From: Ignelater luminosus
Lineage: Eukaryota; Arthropoda; Insecta; Coleoptera; Elateridae
DNA length: 64,000 nucleotides
NCBI GenBank assembly: GCA_011009095.1
Contig: VTPC01000793.1
Span: forward strand, 62,001-126,000
Direction of reading: 5' to 3'
The translations under genes were made by a program, and so were the position numbers. Every line of letters begins with the position of its first letter. Within the stretch, counting starts at the first letter, position 1. Positions 11,202-22,560 of this stretch are shown here, one piece after another. The notes under the pieces are model-generated. The model saw only the letters and a program-made list of their open reading frames with translations, was not told the origin of the DNA and made no database searches.

Positions 11202-12852
11202 TGTAACGGGAAAATGCCCAAAAGTATGCACGAGTCCCGTCAAGACCAATGGCTGATGTTAAATCCCGTAGCTCATGCCGCAAATGGGGTGGATTCTCAA
11301 ATGACCTTACCTAAGCACACACAAAGCTCACCGATTTCCAAAACTCTTACTAGACTGATAGATGTTCACAAAAGAGAGCGCCAGCAGTCGTAGATTGAAG
11401 GGTTTTGATGGTCGGTCACGCGACTGCTCGTGAATCCGACACCCTATATATAGGTTTCTTACGAAACCTCACTCTGTGTGTAACTTACCCCGTGGAAGCT
11501 TTATTAAAATTCGCTCTAACGTTTCACAATCGAAACTCAACACAAAATAAAAACTATATAAACACGTGATTTGTCTTAAATAATTTTGCCGAGGAAGTCC
11601 TCTGAAGGCTTCCTTCTTTTAAAATAATCAAAAAAAAATACAAATTAGTATTAACTTTTCTCTTGAACAAAGGTATGTAAACTTTAAGTGAAATTTAGAA
11701 TAAGCACCACCGTGCTTTTTAATAGCCAAAGGAACAAAAAAACAAAATTAACGCTGCTTCGTTTGGACCAGGGATCCACTTACAAAAAAAAACAAAATAC
11801 AAATAATAGACCTTTCTTGCATTTATTAATAAACAATAGTAATAAAAAAATGAATTAAACACACAAACAAGAATATAAAAATAACACTACAAAAGAATGT
11901 CAATAAATAGTGTGAATTGATTTCTTTACTGGAGAACAAAGTGTTTATACACAAACTTTAAAACTGAAACCACTTTGAGTCTCGAATGCTCTTTGATTTA
12001 TTTAATCTATTAGGTTCACGGAGCTTCTAAGGTGTAATACACACAGTTCGATTCTTCGCGGAGCGGGCAGTTTCTGTTCTCAACAGACCATTAAACGTTG
12101 CACCAAAGGGACCAAAATTGTTGCGTTTCTACCCTCTCCAAGTTTTATTTCCTGGCAAATACCAGCGTAACTTTAGATGAAGCTGAACCGCTTCCCACAA
12201 TAACAACTATTCGAAGTATCACTTTTTTGGTAAGCAAATCGATTTTCTTCCGTGAATAACACGACAAAGACCCAACGAAACCCGGATTTCTCGAGTCCGA
12301 TCTCTCTTTCTTATACTAAGAGAATCGCTTAACTTGAATTAGGTTTGTAACCATTTAAGGGTTTGTAGAGGTAACGCCGAAAAAGAAATATCCCCGCACG
12401 TCGATTCAAGTACGCAGTTACCAACGTAATCCCTATTCTCTCTGCGTCTCCTGTCACGCAGCTTGCGCTTACCGGAGTGAGGTTGGGAAGCCAGATGCAC
12501 GACCTAACAGGTCAAAATGCTAGTATTCTTATGAGGCAATGAAAATTTCCACTCCTTAGATTTTCAGCCTGAACCTGACTTAACAAAGACCGTGTGACTC
12601 CAGCATTCGCGACTAAGATTCCAGGAACCTTTTATTTACGTCTGGATCTTGATATTGGAAAAATAACAAAAGGCACGTCCGCTGGAGCCCAGAAGTCGAG
12701 ACCACAAAGTTATCAATTCTTTAAAATAAAATTTTAACAAACATCCGTTCATAGAATGAAATAATTTAAATATTACGCGTCAGAAAAAGAAATATCTCAA
12801 CGAAATTGAAAGACAGGGGCGGATTTAGTGCGAATTCTAAAATAACACTACA
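11202..12852 (+). repeat. Probable solo LTR, 1651 bp
   Basis: Begins TGTAACGGG and ends AACACTACA, with the 4-bp string ATAT directly on both sides (11198-11201, 12853-12856). A TATA box (CCTATATATAGG, about 11443) and polyadenylation-like AATAAA strings sit in the right order for a plus-strand LTR. No internal region, primer-binding site or second LTR is found, so recombination to a solo LTR is the simplest reading. AAAATAACACTACAA occurs both at the end and near 11878. It lies inside the Tigger element, so it inserted later. Confidence 0.5.
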
Positions 12853-12904
12853 ATATATACAACATCGTACTTAAAAAATTCATATATTGGACATTTTTCG
12901 ACCA

Positions 12905-13487
12905 ACACAAGAGTCTCCCTTGAACCGTAATGTTTTATCCGGCGTGAGTTTGTAAACTTATCCTGTTTCATCGGCGTTAAATATGTCCTCATCTTTAAAG
13001 TTTTCCCTAATAAGTGGCCAACTATTTTGTAGCCACTTGTTTACAACATCAATATTAATGGCGGCTGCTCCACCAATAATTTTTTCACCGCTTATGTTAC
13101 GTCGTTTCTTAAATCGTTCGACCCAGCTTCTGCTAAGTTTCTATTCACCATTTTTTAACAGTTTACTGTCGAAATCTTCAGCTGTTGTTTGTAACACGGC
13201 ACCACTTACAGTCACGTTATTAGCCCTTTGCTGACTAAACCATTTTAACAGGTGTTGGTCAACTTCCAAGTTAGTGCGTTTTTAAATTTTTTCAATACCC
13301 GAATTTAATTGTTCAAAATTTTCCAATGTTTTATCTTTTGTCTTCCAAATTGTAGCAACTGTTGATTTACTTAATTTCATTTCACGACATGTTTCACTTT
13401 GTTTTTCACCTCTTTTTAAACGTTTTATAATGTCATATTTTTCTTTTAATGTAAAACAGTTTCGCTTTTTCTTTAAAACATTCGTCT
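12905..13487 (-). pseudogene. Tigger-like transposase remnant (N-terminal half)
   Basis: The minus-strand frame begins near 13487 with KKKRNCFTLKEKYDIIKRLK, then SETCREMKLSKSTVATIWK, the Psq/CENP-B type helix-turn-helix. The second DNA-binding domain follows (LLKWFSQQRANNVTVSG, then SWVERFKKRRNISGEK), and the start of the DDE core with the first catalytic Asp in IFNADETG. At least three in-frame stops are present (after IEKI, after KNGE, after ETG). The reading fades after LRFKGDSCVG near 12905, so the remaining catalytic residues are absent. Pogo/Tigger enzymes bind the element ends and insert at TA. Confidence 0.85.
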
Positions 13488-13792
13488 AATAGTAAGCGCA
13501 AGTAAGCATACCCAACGATTGGGGACACGATACTGACTATTGAATGCTGTTTGTATCTAGAATGTGCCAGTACGTTTTTACTTTCGGGAAAGTCACTTAT
13601 TTTACACTTAAAAGTTCGCTATAACCGGAAATATTTAAAATTTTATATACGAAAACGGTTTGTTATAGCTGGTTTCGTTATATGAAGAAAACCTTAACAC
13701 TGTTCTTATGGAATTGTGGTTCGTACCTTTCAAATGGTTCGTTATAACCAAGAGTTCGCTTTAACCGGGTTCGTTATAAGTGAACAGCACTC

Positions 13793-16153
13793 TATAAATG
13801 TGCACGTATTCGTTACATTTAACTGCTTTCTCTTTCGAATGATAAGAATAAAAAATATATAAAATCAAGTCGTGGGTTTTTTCAATGATAAAAGTTCAGG
13901 AAGTATTTAGGCCGTTTACAGTTTGGCGTTTGTAAATCACCTGTGCACTCATATGCAGTACTGCATTGCAAACATATTTTTTGTAACAGCTGACCCAGTT
14001 CTAAGGCATTTTTTTAAAATTAAATTAAATTTCCGCCTACATTTCCATGTTCTGATTTTTTGAAAGACTTAGTAAAAGAATATTATGTGAATAAGAAAGT
14101 GTAAGAAATTTGCAGATTAATTACAAAATTGTGCTAGACTTTGTATTCTAGAACACCCTGCTCATAATAATAAAATTACATATTCAACAGCACTGACGTT
14201 ATTCGAAACGTCCTTGGGATATAATATGCAATATCTCTGCTAATAATAACATGTTTAATCTTAAAATGACTTAAAATAACATTTTTAATCTATTTTGAAA
14301 TTGTCCAATTTGCCTATCCTTATTTTTAAATAAATTAGTCATTTAAAAGAGTCGTGAATGGTAAAGATGTTCCCTCCACGGTTGGTTTGATTCACGGTTG
14401 TCCTCACCGGACTTGAGGAAAACCTTAACATTCTCTTGTTTACTCTTATGAGTGTTACTACTCGTGTCTGTTCTAATTGTTGTTAGTTTGTTATACCTCG
14501 CTGTTTGGATTATATCTCGCTTGATTTTTTTAACATCAAAACACCGATAATATCTTAACAATTTGGATATGAATCACTACAATCATTACGGTAAGAAATT
14601 AAAAAATTAAAACATTATTCTTCATGCGTTTTCCTCGATTACTATTTTAATCTTTTCTAAGTTTGAACTTGTAATGTACTGAGTGTTAATTGTAATTATC
14701 AGTGGTGCTGAATTTAAACAAAGAAATCTCCACAATTGTTTACGATGAATTAACCAATTGCATCGTGGATTGCTATAAATATATGCTAATCAATTTCTCA
14801 TTTAATCTGCAGTTGACATTATAATACCAAGTGTGTTATTAACAAGAACTCTTCCTGCAATTATGTCTACTTTAAATATTTTCAAATTGAATAGGGGCGT
14901 ATTACATTAGTTTACACTACGCTAAGCATTTTGTTTGAGTGTTCTACTATTGATGACAGTAAAATCAATTTCGATCTTTTTTTCAAATGTCAATCAAAGA
15001 TGTGTAGAAAACGAGTGTGGGCTTTTAAAGTGACGAAAGACCATTAAGATATATTAAGTATGGAAAATGTAACAATGTAAATGTTTAAGCTTAAATTACA
15101 ATGGCGTGTGGTTGGTAGCATCGTATAATCGAGTATTCCACTCGTGTAAACAAAAAATTTTCTTAATACACGTTTAGGTAACTGAACTTAAAAGAAAGAG
15201 TTGTCAAATTAGCTCTATTAGACTTGATTGTCTTAAAAGGGAAAAAAGTGGCGTCAGTAATAATAGTACGGTTCACAATGTTAATTTCCGCGAAGTTCTT
15301 ATTATGATTGCGAAACCGTCCTAGATAAATAAGAACTTGAAGCATTTTAAATCCGGTAAAACACACCTACATGTAAAAACATGTTCTTCTTAAATAAGGA
15401 GCTGTTGCGGTTGTACGATTATTTTTATATTATTATAAAATACGTTTTTGTAATCAGGACGTGCCTTAAATATTAACTCATCATCTTCTCTCTTTTTAAG
15501 GGTCACAAATCGAGTTCAAAACTGAGTCAGCTATATAAATAGATGTGTAAGAAGATAAAGGTGTTTATTGCGATGACACTCGAGAGTGTCAAGTGCAACA
15601 ATTACAGCCCACAGATGTATTATAGTATGTGTAAAAAATCGTTTAAACCGGAAAGAATTTAGCATTTTAGATGATCATTTGACGAAAGTAATTTTGCAAC
15701 ATTTCTATAATGTTGTTGTTATTATCATAATTGGTTTTGTTGTTATTATTTTATCAAAACAATGGCGGTTTTAGAAATGCAATTGAAAGTTTCCCTGAAC
15801 TATTGTAAATTGTACGTTTTGTAATTTTATTAATTTCTTCCGTTTGGAAACTTTTGCTTTCTTTGTTAGATGAAAATAAAAGTTTATAACTGAATTATTT
15901 AACCGTTATACAAACTTATGGGAATTCTAAACTAAAACAAAAGCTTAAAATAATTAAATCTTGTTATTTTGATCTCAAAACATAACAATAGTAATTAAAA
16001 CTTTTGTTGCTGCTAAAATTTAAACCGAAACTGCGTATTTAACACTTGCGAAATTTCGACCTTCTAATAAGAGAGACGAACATTTAACGCCGATTTAACC
16101 GTAATTTGTAATTATAATAATTATCATCTTAAAGGTTATAGCTGTAAACATGA
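13793..16153. other. AT-rich gene-poor stretch
   Basis: No supported gene. Short open frames (for example 14343-14561 and 15163-15366 on minus) have no recognisable features. GAACACCCTG at about 14151 resembles the terminal motif of TA-type elements seen elsewhere. Confidence 0.5.
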
Positions 16154-16775
16154 TACAGGGTGTTTCGATGATCTAAGCTTGAAAATTAAAATTTCCCTAT
16201 TCTGAAAGTCCAGCTACATCATTTTCGTATGATCGTTATGCTTCAAATTGATAAATGGTCCAATTGGAAACTTTCTTTACGTCCTCTCTGAGGGAAATCA
16301 CTATCGATGGAGAAATTCTAAATTATGTGTGAAAAACTTGAAGGACCTGTTCTAGAGCTCAAAACAAAACAGAAATTCAGAGATACAGGATTTTATTTAA
16401 AATCTCTTGTTTTCTCAATATCTCAAGAACAAGATATGAAATTTTCTACATCTTTGTTACTCTGAGGTGTCTACTACTATTTTACGTGGTTTTATGTTTA
16501 ATATTCTTGCCAGAGGTGAGGAAATGGGGAGACTAACCCTAAAGAAAATTGTTGAGCGCTACTGAAAAATTAAAAAGTTTATTCTCGGAATAAATAGAGA
16601 AATTCTTTAATTCTTCAGTGGCGTAAAAGTTGCATTTAGGATAATAAACTAGGTTTCCCCCTCTTTTCCTATTATGTATCTCGGAAACAGTTGAGTTTCG
16701 GGCCCTGTTTATCAGACTTTTTTGTTTGTTTTGAGTTCTAGAAGAAGCCCTTAGAGTTCTTTGCACGTTCTTGCA
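16154..16775. repeat. Inverted-repeat region with CAGGGTGT terminus
   Basis: Starts TACAGGGTGTTTCGATG at 16154. Internal inverted similarity links about 16350-16375 (TTCTAGAGCTCAAAACAAA) with about 16717-16745 read in reverse (TTCTAGAACTCAAAACAAA). This suggests a foldback-like, non-coding element, but its right terminus was not found. Confidence 0.35.
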
Positions 16776-17381
16776 CCATGTATACGTTCTTTTCTGTTTT
16801 CTCTCCTATTTTATTTTCTGCTAAAGCAGTTAAATTTGCAGTATTCATATGTTCTATATCTTCCCTTAGCTGCGTTAATGTGGGTTTAATTTTTTTCTTT
16901 TATATCTTTTTCAACCACGTCTTCCTGTCTGACTTCTTTTTCTGGTAACTCCCATCTTTGCGTCATCTTACATGCTTTTTGAAAAGGACATTTCTCCTAC
17001 TTTAACAATCTACCATTATTTCTAACTCTAAATTCCAATCGGTCCTTTAATGCTTCCGACAAGAATGTTCCAAAATTGCAATGTTGAGCTTGAGCTTTTA
17101 TAGTTACAGTTTATGTGTTAAATTACCTCGCCTTCTTTATGGAATTTGAAACGTTTTGCTACTCCATTTGTAATTGGTTTCAAAGTTCATAAGTTTTATT
17201 AAATATTTGTATGTGTGTCACGGGATATCATGTAGAATTTAAAAAATACAGTAAAACCTCCCTTAGGCGGATACCTGCCGTGGCAGGCGAACTGTCCGCC
17301 TATGAGAGGTGTCTGTCCAAAAGAGGTAACATCAAATAAAAACAAAAAAATATAAATTAAGATTATTTATTAAAAGATTTC

Positions 17382-17561
17382 TCACATTTTATTAAAATAA
17401 TTATTTATTGTACATTGTTTGATGTTTTTAAACTTATTTTTTAAAATCTGGTTTTCGACGTGTGATATTAAAGAATTGGTGTTTTCTAGGACAATAAAAT
17501 CGTTTGATTCCACAAAATATATTTCAAGATTTTTTAACAATGCGTAGATCTTATCTATGCG
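17382..17561 (-). pseudogene. pogo-like transposase C-terminus with PIP-box-like motif
   Basis: The minus-strand frame reads RIDKIYALLKNLEIYFVES, then ENTNSLISHVENQIL, and ends KQCTINNYFNKM before a TGA at 17382. The last segment fits the PCNA-interacting-peptide pattern Q-x-x-I-x-x-Y-F. The Drosophila pogo transposase is known to contact PCNA through its C-terminus, so the motif is expected in this family. A stop lies directly upstream, so the piece is not part of an intact frame. Confidence 0.65.
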
Positions 17562-17631
17562 TTTTTATTTTTGAACTATTTTCTTTTTCATCTCGTGAAT
17601 TTTCATTTTTATTATTAAAAGATGCTTTTTA

Positions 17632-17879
17632 CTAGTAAAAATACACATTAAAGCCCTTACCTTCGGTTTCAATACATTTACTTCTTTGTTGTGAATTGCC
17701 GACTTTTGCATATAATTTAATTATTTCTTGTTTGTTTTTTAATATGTTTGCAGCTTGCGTCATGTCTAGTTTAAATTTTGCTGATATATTGCGCACACTT
17801 GAAGGATTTTTGTTTTTGCAAAATCTATAATTTCTGTTTTTTCGCGTCGAGTTAATTTGTTTACTCTACTCCTGGACAT
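17632..17879 (-). pseudogene. pogo-like transposase N-terminus
   Basis: An ATG at 17879 opens MSRSRVNKLTRREKTEII, after which a one-base frameshift leads to NPSSVRNISAKFKL, MTQAANILKNKQEIIKLYAK and a TAG at 17632. This is the Psq-type helix-turn-helix used by pogo/CENP-B proteins to bind DNA. The catalytic core that should follow is deleted. The C-terminal piece is at 17382-17561 in the same element. Confidence 0.75.
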
Positions 17880-18347
17880 GTTGAACGCACAAAAGAACAA
17901 CTTCAACTAAAACTAAAAATTGTGTAGATGTTCAACGTATTATGTATTTTGAATTTCTTAAAAGTCCACCAGTCATAAATTTATGTCACTAAAATTTGCG
18001 AATAATAACTTTTAAAAGATTAGGAGAAAGTAATAGACTTTCTTTAGGTAAATACTTTCATTTGTAATTCGAAGATGCTGTAAAGGGATTGAGCGGTAAG
18101 GTAAAATTGACAAGCTCTTGTCGTCATCTAATACAAATGGAAAATTCCACATCTGACAGCCCGTAACTGCCCGCCTGAGAGAAGTGAATTTACTATAGAA
18201 CTATTTAATTTTGTTATACATTTAGTGTCCGCGTCCGTCTATGAGAAGTGTCCGCGTAATAGAGGTATATATCTTGGGGAATCAAATACTGTTCGCCTAA
18301 GAGGAGTGTCCTCCTAAGGGAGGTGTCCGCGATGAGAGGTTTTACTG

Positions 18348-19444
18348 AATATCGTATCGGCAATTGAAGGTAAACGTTACGCCTCTAATGAGTGCTGAAC
18401 TAAATTCTGAAATTATCTTTGATTTTGTTTGCATGTTGTTTACTGCGTATTTCAAAAATCAATTCTTTATTTTAAGGTCAATGTAATTCTTTGTATTTTC
18501 TTTTGGTATAACTTAAGTGTATTTTATTGGTAAGGTTTGTCATAAATCCACCTACAGTTTATAACCTAACTGCCAATTCTAAACGTACCCGGTAATATTC
18601 TTAGTCCACATACAATTACATTTCCGGTATTGAAAATTGCTTCAGATGCTGGGAGTCACATTTAAATTAAATTTTTCGAAAAGGCCAAGCCTTACACGCA
18701 CTTTTTTACTGTTTGGAACGAAATTCGCACAACTAATGATAAGCGTGAGGTGTCTCACCTGTGTATCAAAAGCAACTGATTTGAATTAATATGAAAAAAA
18801 TCCGACTGAAATTACAAGTTAACTTAAAGAGAGTAATGGTAGCGCCACTAATAATAAATAATCTATTTTATGGTATAATTGGGAAAGACACTATTACTAA
18901 GTTGAAATTGTTAGTTAAAATAATAAATGTGACGTTAGTTAGTTATCTGGCAAAGACGTGAGGATGTGACATCCGAAATTGTTCAGTTACAAAGATAATG
19001 AAGCTTCAAAACATGAAGTGAATTTTTATAATTAAGAGAAAACTGTAATTTGGTTTTGTCAAAGCCATACCGCACATCACCATACCAGAAATCTTGAGTA
19101 AATGAGAAATTGTAACGAGAAAAAGCTGAAAAAGAGGCCCAATTTCCGTGTAAGCCAGAAATCGGAAGATGTTCACTCCCGCAGTTGGAAGTCGAAGACC
19201 GGGGGGGGGAGGGGTTAAAGATAGTAAATAACCCAAGTAATGATGTTCTTACCTGAACTTAAGCTTAGATTTTGACAAAAAAACCCAAATAAAGATACCT
19301 AGAGGGCGCCAGGAAACTGTAACACTAAACGATGTAATTCGTCGATCTCTCCCCACATCGCCGAACACCCTGTTTATAGGGACCTCACTCCGTAAACACC
19401 CTGTATATAAAAACTTAAGAATCGCGTCCTGATGTTAGAATACG
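18348..19444. other. Spacer, no gene seen
   Basis: Contains a G9 run (19201-19209) and two ACACCCTGT strings (about 19373 and 19396) that look like ends of TA-type elements, but no pair could be assigned. The minus-strand frame 19006-19236 looks non-coding. Confidence 0.45.
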
Positions 19445-19470
19445 CTCTCTCTCTCTCTCTCTCTCTCTCT
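19445..19470. repeat. (CT)13 microsatellite
   Basis: Uninterrupted CT dinucleotide run. Confidence 0.95.
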
Positions 19471-19987
19471 GTCGTTGTCATACTAAAAATGAACTTGCAG
19501 ATTCCAAAAATCAAATAAAAAGTAGGGTATTCCATTTAAAAAAACTAAGTTAGGTAGCGCGCATTTAATTTGAAAACTTTATCACAAAATATGCGCCCCT
19601 ACCTTACATTTATAACCAAGTCTTCAGAATTTTAAAATCTGCATTCGTTCCCGAGATATCGCGCTGTCCCATTCCTCGCTGAACACACTGTATATCGGTA
19701 TATAATAATGCAGTGTTCGATGGATGTTCACACTTCAAGCACGTGTTTTTCAGCCAATTGAAAAGAGCTTGCATTGATCACGCACTTTTATTACTGCATT
19801 GGTTCGCCGATTTTAGTATACCACACGTGAACTCCAGAATTATTTAATCCGACTAAGAAAATTGTTACTGTGTTTTCAAAACCAGCTTTTGAAAACCCTT
19901 ACAATACGAAAAACAAAGGAAATGAATTCACGGTAGAAACTTTGCGTTAACAGACAAACGGAGCCCGGAACGGGCATCGGCCCGACT

Positions 19988-21575
19988 CATAGTGGCCCAT
20001 TTCATAGAAAAGGCGGACAAAAACAAAAAAAGATTTGGATTAAAATAAAAATTGGTATTTAAGGGTGTTGAGGGACGCTGATTATCAATCCGAGCTAACG
20101 TCAGAGTCGTCTGAAGATTCAGCTGTTGCGTATCTATATGGGGGTAACACTAATTGTATAGCCTCAGATGACAATGCTTTATATTTACTTGGTGTTCTTA
20201 ATCGCAAACTAGAAATAAGCGGATCTGATGGCACGAGCAACCAATGCAAAACATCTGTCATGATACTTTCCCTAGAACATTTTCACGAATATTTTTTTGG
20301 GTATTTCTTGATGTCTTTGTTTCACGATTCTTGAACTTCGTCGGACAGTTGCCTGATTGGCAGGGGTGCCCATTCAACAATGAGGGGATCATGAATCAGT
20401 ATTTCATGAATTGACGTAGGCATACAATACATGGAAAACTTTCCACTAACATGTTTGCAGTATTCAGGCAATAATGTTTAAGAAGATCAACATTAACACC
20501 GAAACCGCATTTGAGAACTTGCATTATAATGTGAGCGCAATGAAGTAACTTGATGTCCACACCTAAAATTTTGGCTGACACAGAAGAGTTTTCAGAACAT
20601 CGCCTAGCCGTATTACCATCACTGCTGGTATCAAATCTCCCCTCTTTTGGAGAATCAACAATAAGTTCAATTTGAAATTTGAAATTCTTCTGTATTGCTT
20701 GTTTCCGATTTCTACATTTTTTGTTCTCCTCGGATCGTGCCTGCCATTTTTTCGTACTCAGTTTATATCCTATGTGTAAAAAGTATTCCATAAAATGTAT
20801 CTAAACATGTAAAGTAGCTAAACCAAACTGAGCATTGTTCTCATTTACTGGTAATGACATAACCTCATCAGGTTGTTATTTACATTGTCTCGCCAACTGC
20901 ACTCGAAATGAACGGTATTCGCCAAAAAAGTAATAAATAGTTTAAAAAGGTAATAAATTTAGTCATTGGAAACGGACATTTAGCAAAACAGTTGGTTTCA
21001 ATTTACAATTACACAATGAAACCAACTTAACTGTCCCGACTCTACCGCGCGCCTCTTGACTAGCCTCGTGGCAGAAGATCTAGGAAAAAAATCAAAACAC
21101 TACATCACAAACTTTATTTTAAAATACTGTAGATCATCAAACTCGATCAAACTCACAACTATCATTCTAATTTTCAAAAATATGAATGCTTAAAAAACAA
21201 TAAAGAGTTACGTTTGACATCACTGTTTATACTCGGGAAAAAAAACATAAAATTGTATTAAACAACTAATGGAAAACATTTTACATACCTTCGACAACAC
21301 TCTCCATTAATTTTGAGTGCAAAAAGTCACTTGAACTAAAATTAACAACACTTTAAACATCGCCTAAATTTATGCTACAAACGCGTGGCGAGAGCGTCGC
21401 ATAGATGAATCACTTTGATCATGCTCACACTTTATGTTTGAAGGCCCAACTGATTGTCTTTCTACAACGATGTGCAGTCCTCCCTCCTTTATCAAATTTC
21501 GGGGTACTAAACATGAAATTGAGAAATTCAGTTTTTCGATTTTTGTCCGCCTTTTTCGGGAAATGGGCCACTGTG
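19988..21575 (-). mobile_element. Transib element with RSS-like ends
   Basis: The left end CATAGTGGCCCATTTC and the right end, read in reverse, CACAGTGGCCCATTTC are inverted repeats extending about 36 bp with the shared block AAAGGCGGACAAAAA. The outer heptamer is CACAGTG (left copy with one change), followed in both by a 22-bp spacer and an A-rich block at positions 30-38 (ACAAAAACA left, ACAAAAATC right). Flanks are CGACT (19983-19987) and CGACG (21576-21580), a 5-bp target duplication with one change and the CG-rich type known for Transib. It holds a RAG1-like transposase C-terminal remnant on the minus strand. Length is 1588 bp, far below an intact element. Confidence 0.8.
20085..20878 (-). 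pseudogene. Transib (RAG1-like) transposase, C-terminal remnant
   Basis: Minus strand from about 20878: LPVNENNAQFGLATLHV, a TAG in place of Trp, then HIGYKLSTKKWQARSEENKK, LIVDSPKEG, SSDGNTARRC and KILGVDIKLLHCAHIIMQVL. A frameshift near 20425 leads to MPTSIHEILIHDPLIVEW, then LPIRQLSDEVQES, a stop, NKDIKKY, and a tail HWLLVPSDPLISSLR ending in an acidic ESSDDSDVSSD before TGA at 20085. The order matches the C-terminal catalytic part of Transib and RAG1, including the acidic segment (LSDEVQE) that aligns with the region of the third catalytic residue. The N-terminal two thirds are missing. Family assignment is by recognised pattern, supported by the RSS-like ends. Confidence 0.65.
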
Positions 21576-21580
21576 CGACG

Positions 21581-22190
21581 CCGAAGCATCCTTGTTGGTG
21601 GCCGGGCTATCACTCTCCTAGGGACACCCAGATTTTTTAACACGTAAGTGATCCAGAATTAATAAGGAAGCCGGAACCACATTGTGTTACTGATACTATG
21701 GACAGACATAGAGACCGTGGAAAATTTCCAGCGTTCGTGGTTCGAGTATAAACTGGGCTTTCTTTAAAACATAAAATGCTGAAATATCAATAGAGTTTTC
21801 TACGAACTGATATCTGCAAAAAATGTTTAGGTGTCTGTAAGACGATTGAATTTTACAAAAACTCACGTACCGTAACAATTTTAACAACAAATTTTTAAAG
21901 AAACCTTTAATGAAATATCTGTTAACAAAATAAATAGCTTATTGAATATTATACAACGAAATGAAACAATGGATTCGTATTAAATGAATGCATTTAAAGC
22001 GAAACTCAGAGCAGAACTCGGATGAGTACGCAAAATTTTGAAATGACATTACAAAATCAAGGAAATGCTTCGTGAAAGTATAATTACCAAATCAGAATCT
22101 GAATTCTCGTCTTCATGCATAGTTGGTTTCGAAAGATTCAGATCGTGTCAAGATTGTCTGTCAAGACAGAAGCTGGTTGATTTTTTTTCG
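21581..22190. other. Spacer, no gene seen
   Basis: No coding family or repeat recognised to the right of the Transib element. Short overlapping frames across its right end are a by-product of composition. Confidence 0.5.
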
Positions 22191-22560
22191 TTTGGCAGGA
22201 GACATAATAACTGAGGGGTGTAAATTCTTCACAAAATTTGATTTAAAGGATGAATTTTTGGCAAATTGGGATAACGAAAGAAGCAGGAAAATTTAATTAG
22301 AGTTTTTCTGTTTGGACACCCGTTAGTTTGGGTGCGAGGTAGTTAGGACGAGGCGCAAAACAAAAATTGTATTTCCCTTTTTTGAATAGATCTAAGCTGA
22401 AGGTTACTTTTGTAAATTAAAATCAGAATTAAGTATTTGCCAAAAGCGTATTTCATCCATAGTTTCTGGGTCTGCTAAAGCAGCTTATGGGTATGGTATA
22501 AATTGTGTGTGTGAAGTTTCGGAAGGTTTTATTGAAAGATGTCCTTTTAAAATTTCAAAA
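22190..22560 (+). pseudogene. Possible LTR-retrotransposon pol remnant
   Basis: One plus-strand frame gives GCKFFTKFDLKDEF, resembling motif A of gypsy-type reverse transcriptase. Another frame about 240 bp on gives SGSAKAAYGYGINCV followed by CPFKISKLK, resembling the RNase H start of BEL/Pao or gypsy polyproteins. The spacing is much too short for an intact gene, so a deletion would be required. Chance resemblance cannot be excluded for either piece alone. Confidence 0.35.

Larger units (their letters stand above)
10926..13792 (-). mobile_element. Tigger/pogo-like element, internally deleted
   Basis: The left end starts CAGTAAAGTCCGCTTATAAC and the right end, reversed from 13792, GAGTGCTGTTCACTTATAAC. 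TA lies on both sides (10924-10925, 13793-13794). Subterminal TTCGTTATAACCG-type motifs recur near each end. It carries a Tigger transposase remnant on the minus strand. The C-terminal half was lost before or together with insertion of a long terminal repeat at 11202-12852. Confidence 0.75.
17249..18347 (-). mobile_element. Shortened pogo-like element
   Basis: The ends are CAGTAAAACCTC (17249) and its exact inverse GAGGTTTTACTG (18347). The left flank is TA. The right flank reads AA, a likely mutated TA. Several copies of a subterminal motif like GTCCGCCTATGAGAGGTGTC occur in both terminal 120-bp zones. At 1099 bp it keeps only the two extremities of the transposase gene. Confidence 0.75.

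Noticed and set aside
11202..12852. Full LTR retrotransposon with two short LTRs ending AAAATAACACTACAA
   Set aside because: The end word occurs at about 11878 and 12838, but the start TGTAACGGG occurs only once, so two LTRs cannot be defined.
20065..20334. 89-codon plus-strand open frame
   Set aside because: It is antisense to the Transib transposase C-terminal remnant, which has the recognisable motifs.
19988..21575. A V(D)J-like recombination locus
   Set aside because: The RSS-like sequences are the inverted ends of a single transposon with a target duplication. There are no receptor segments.
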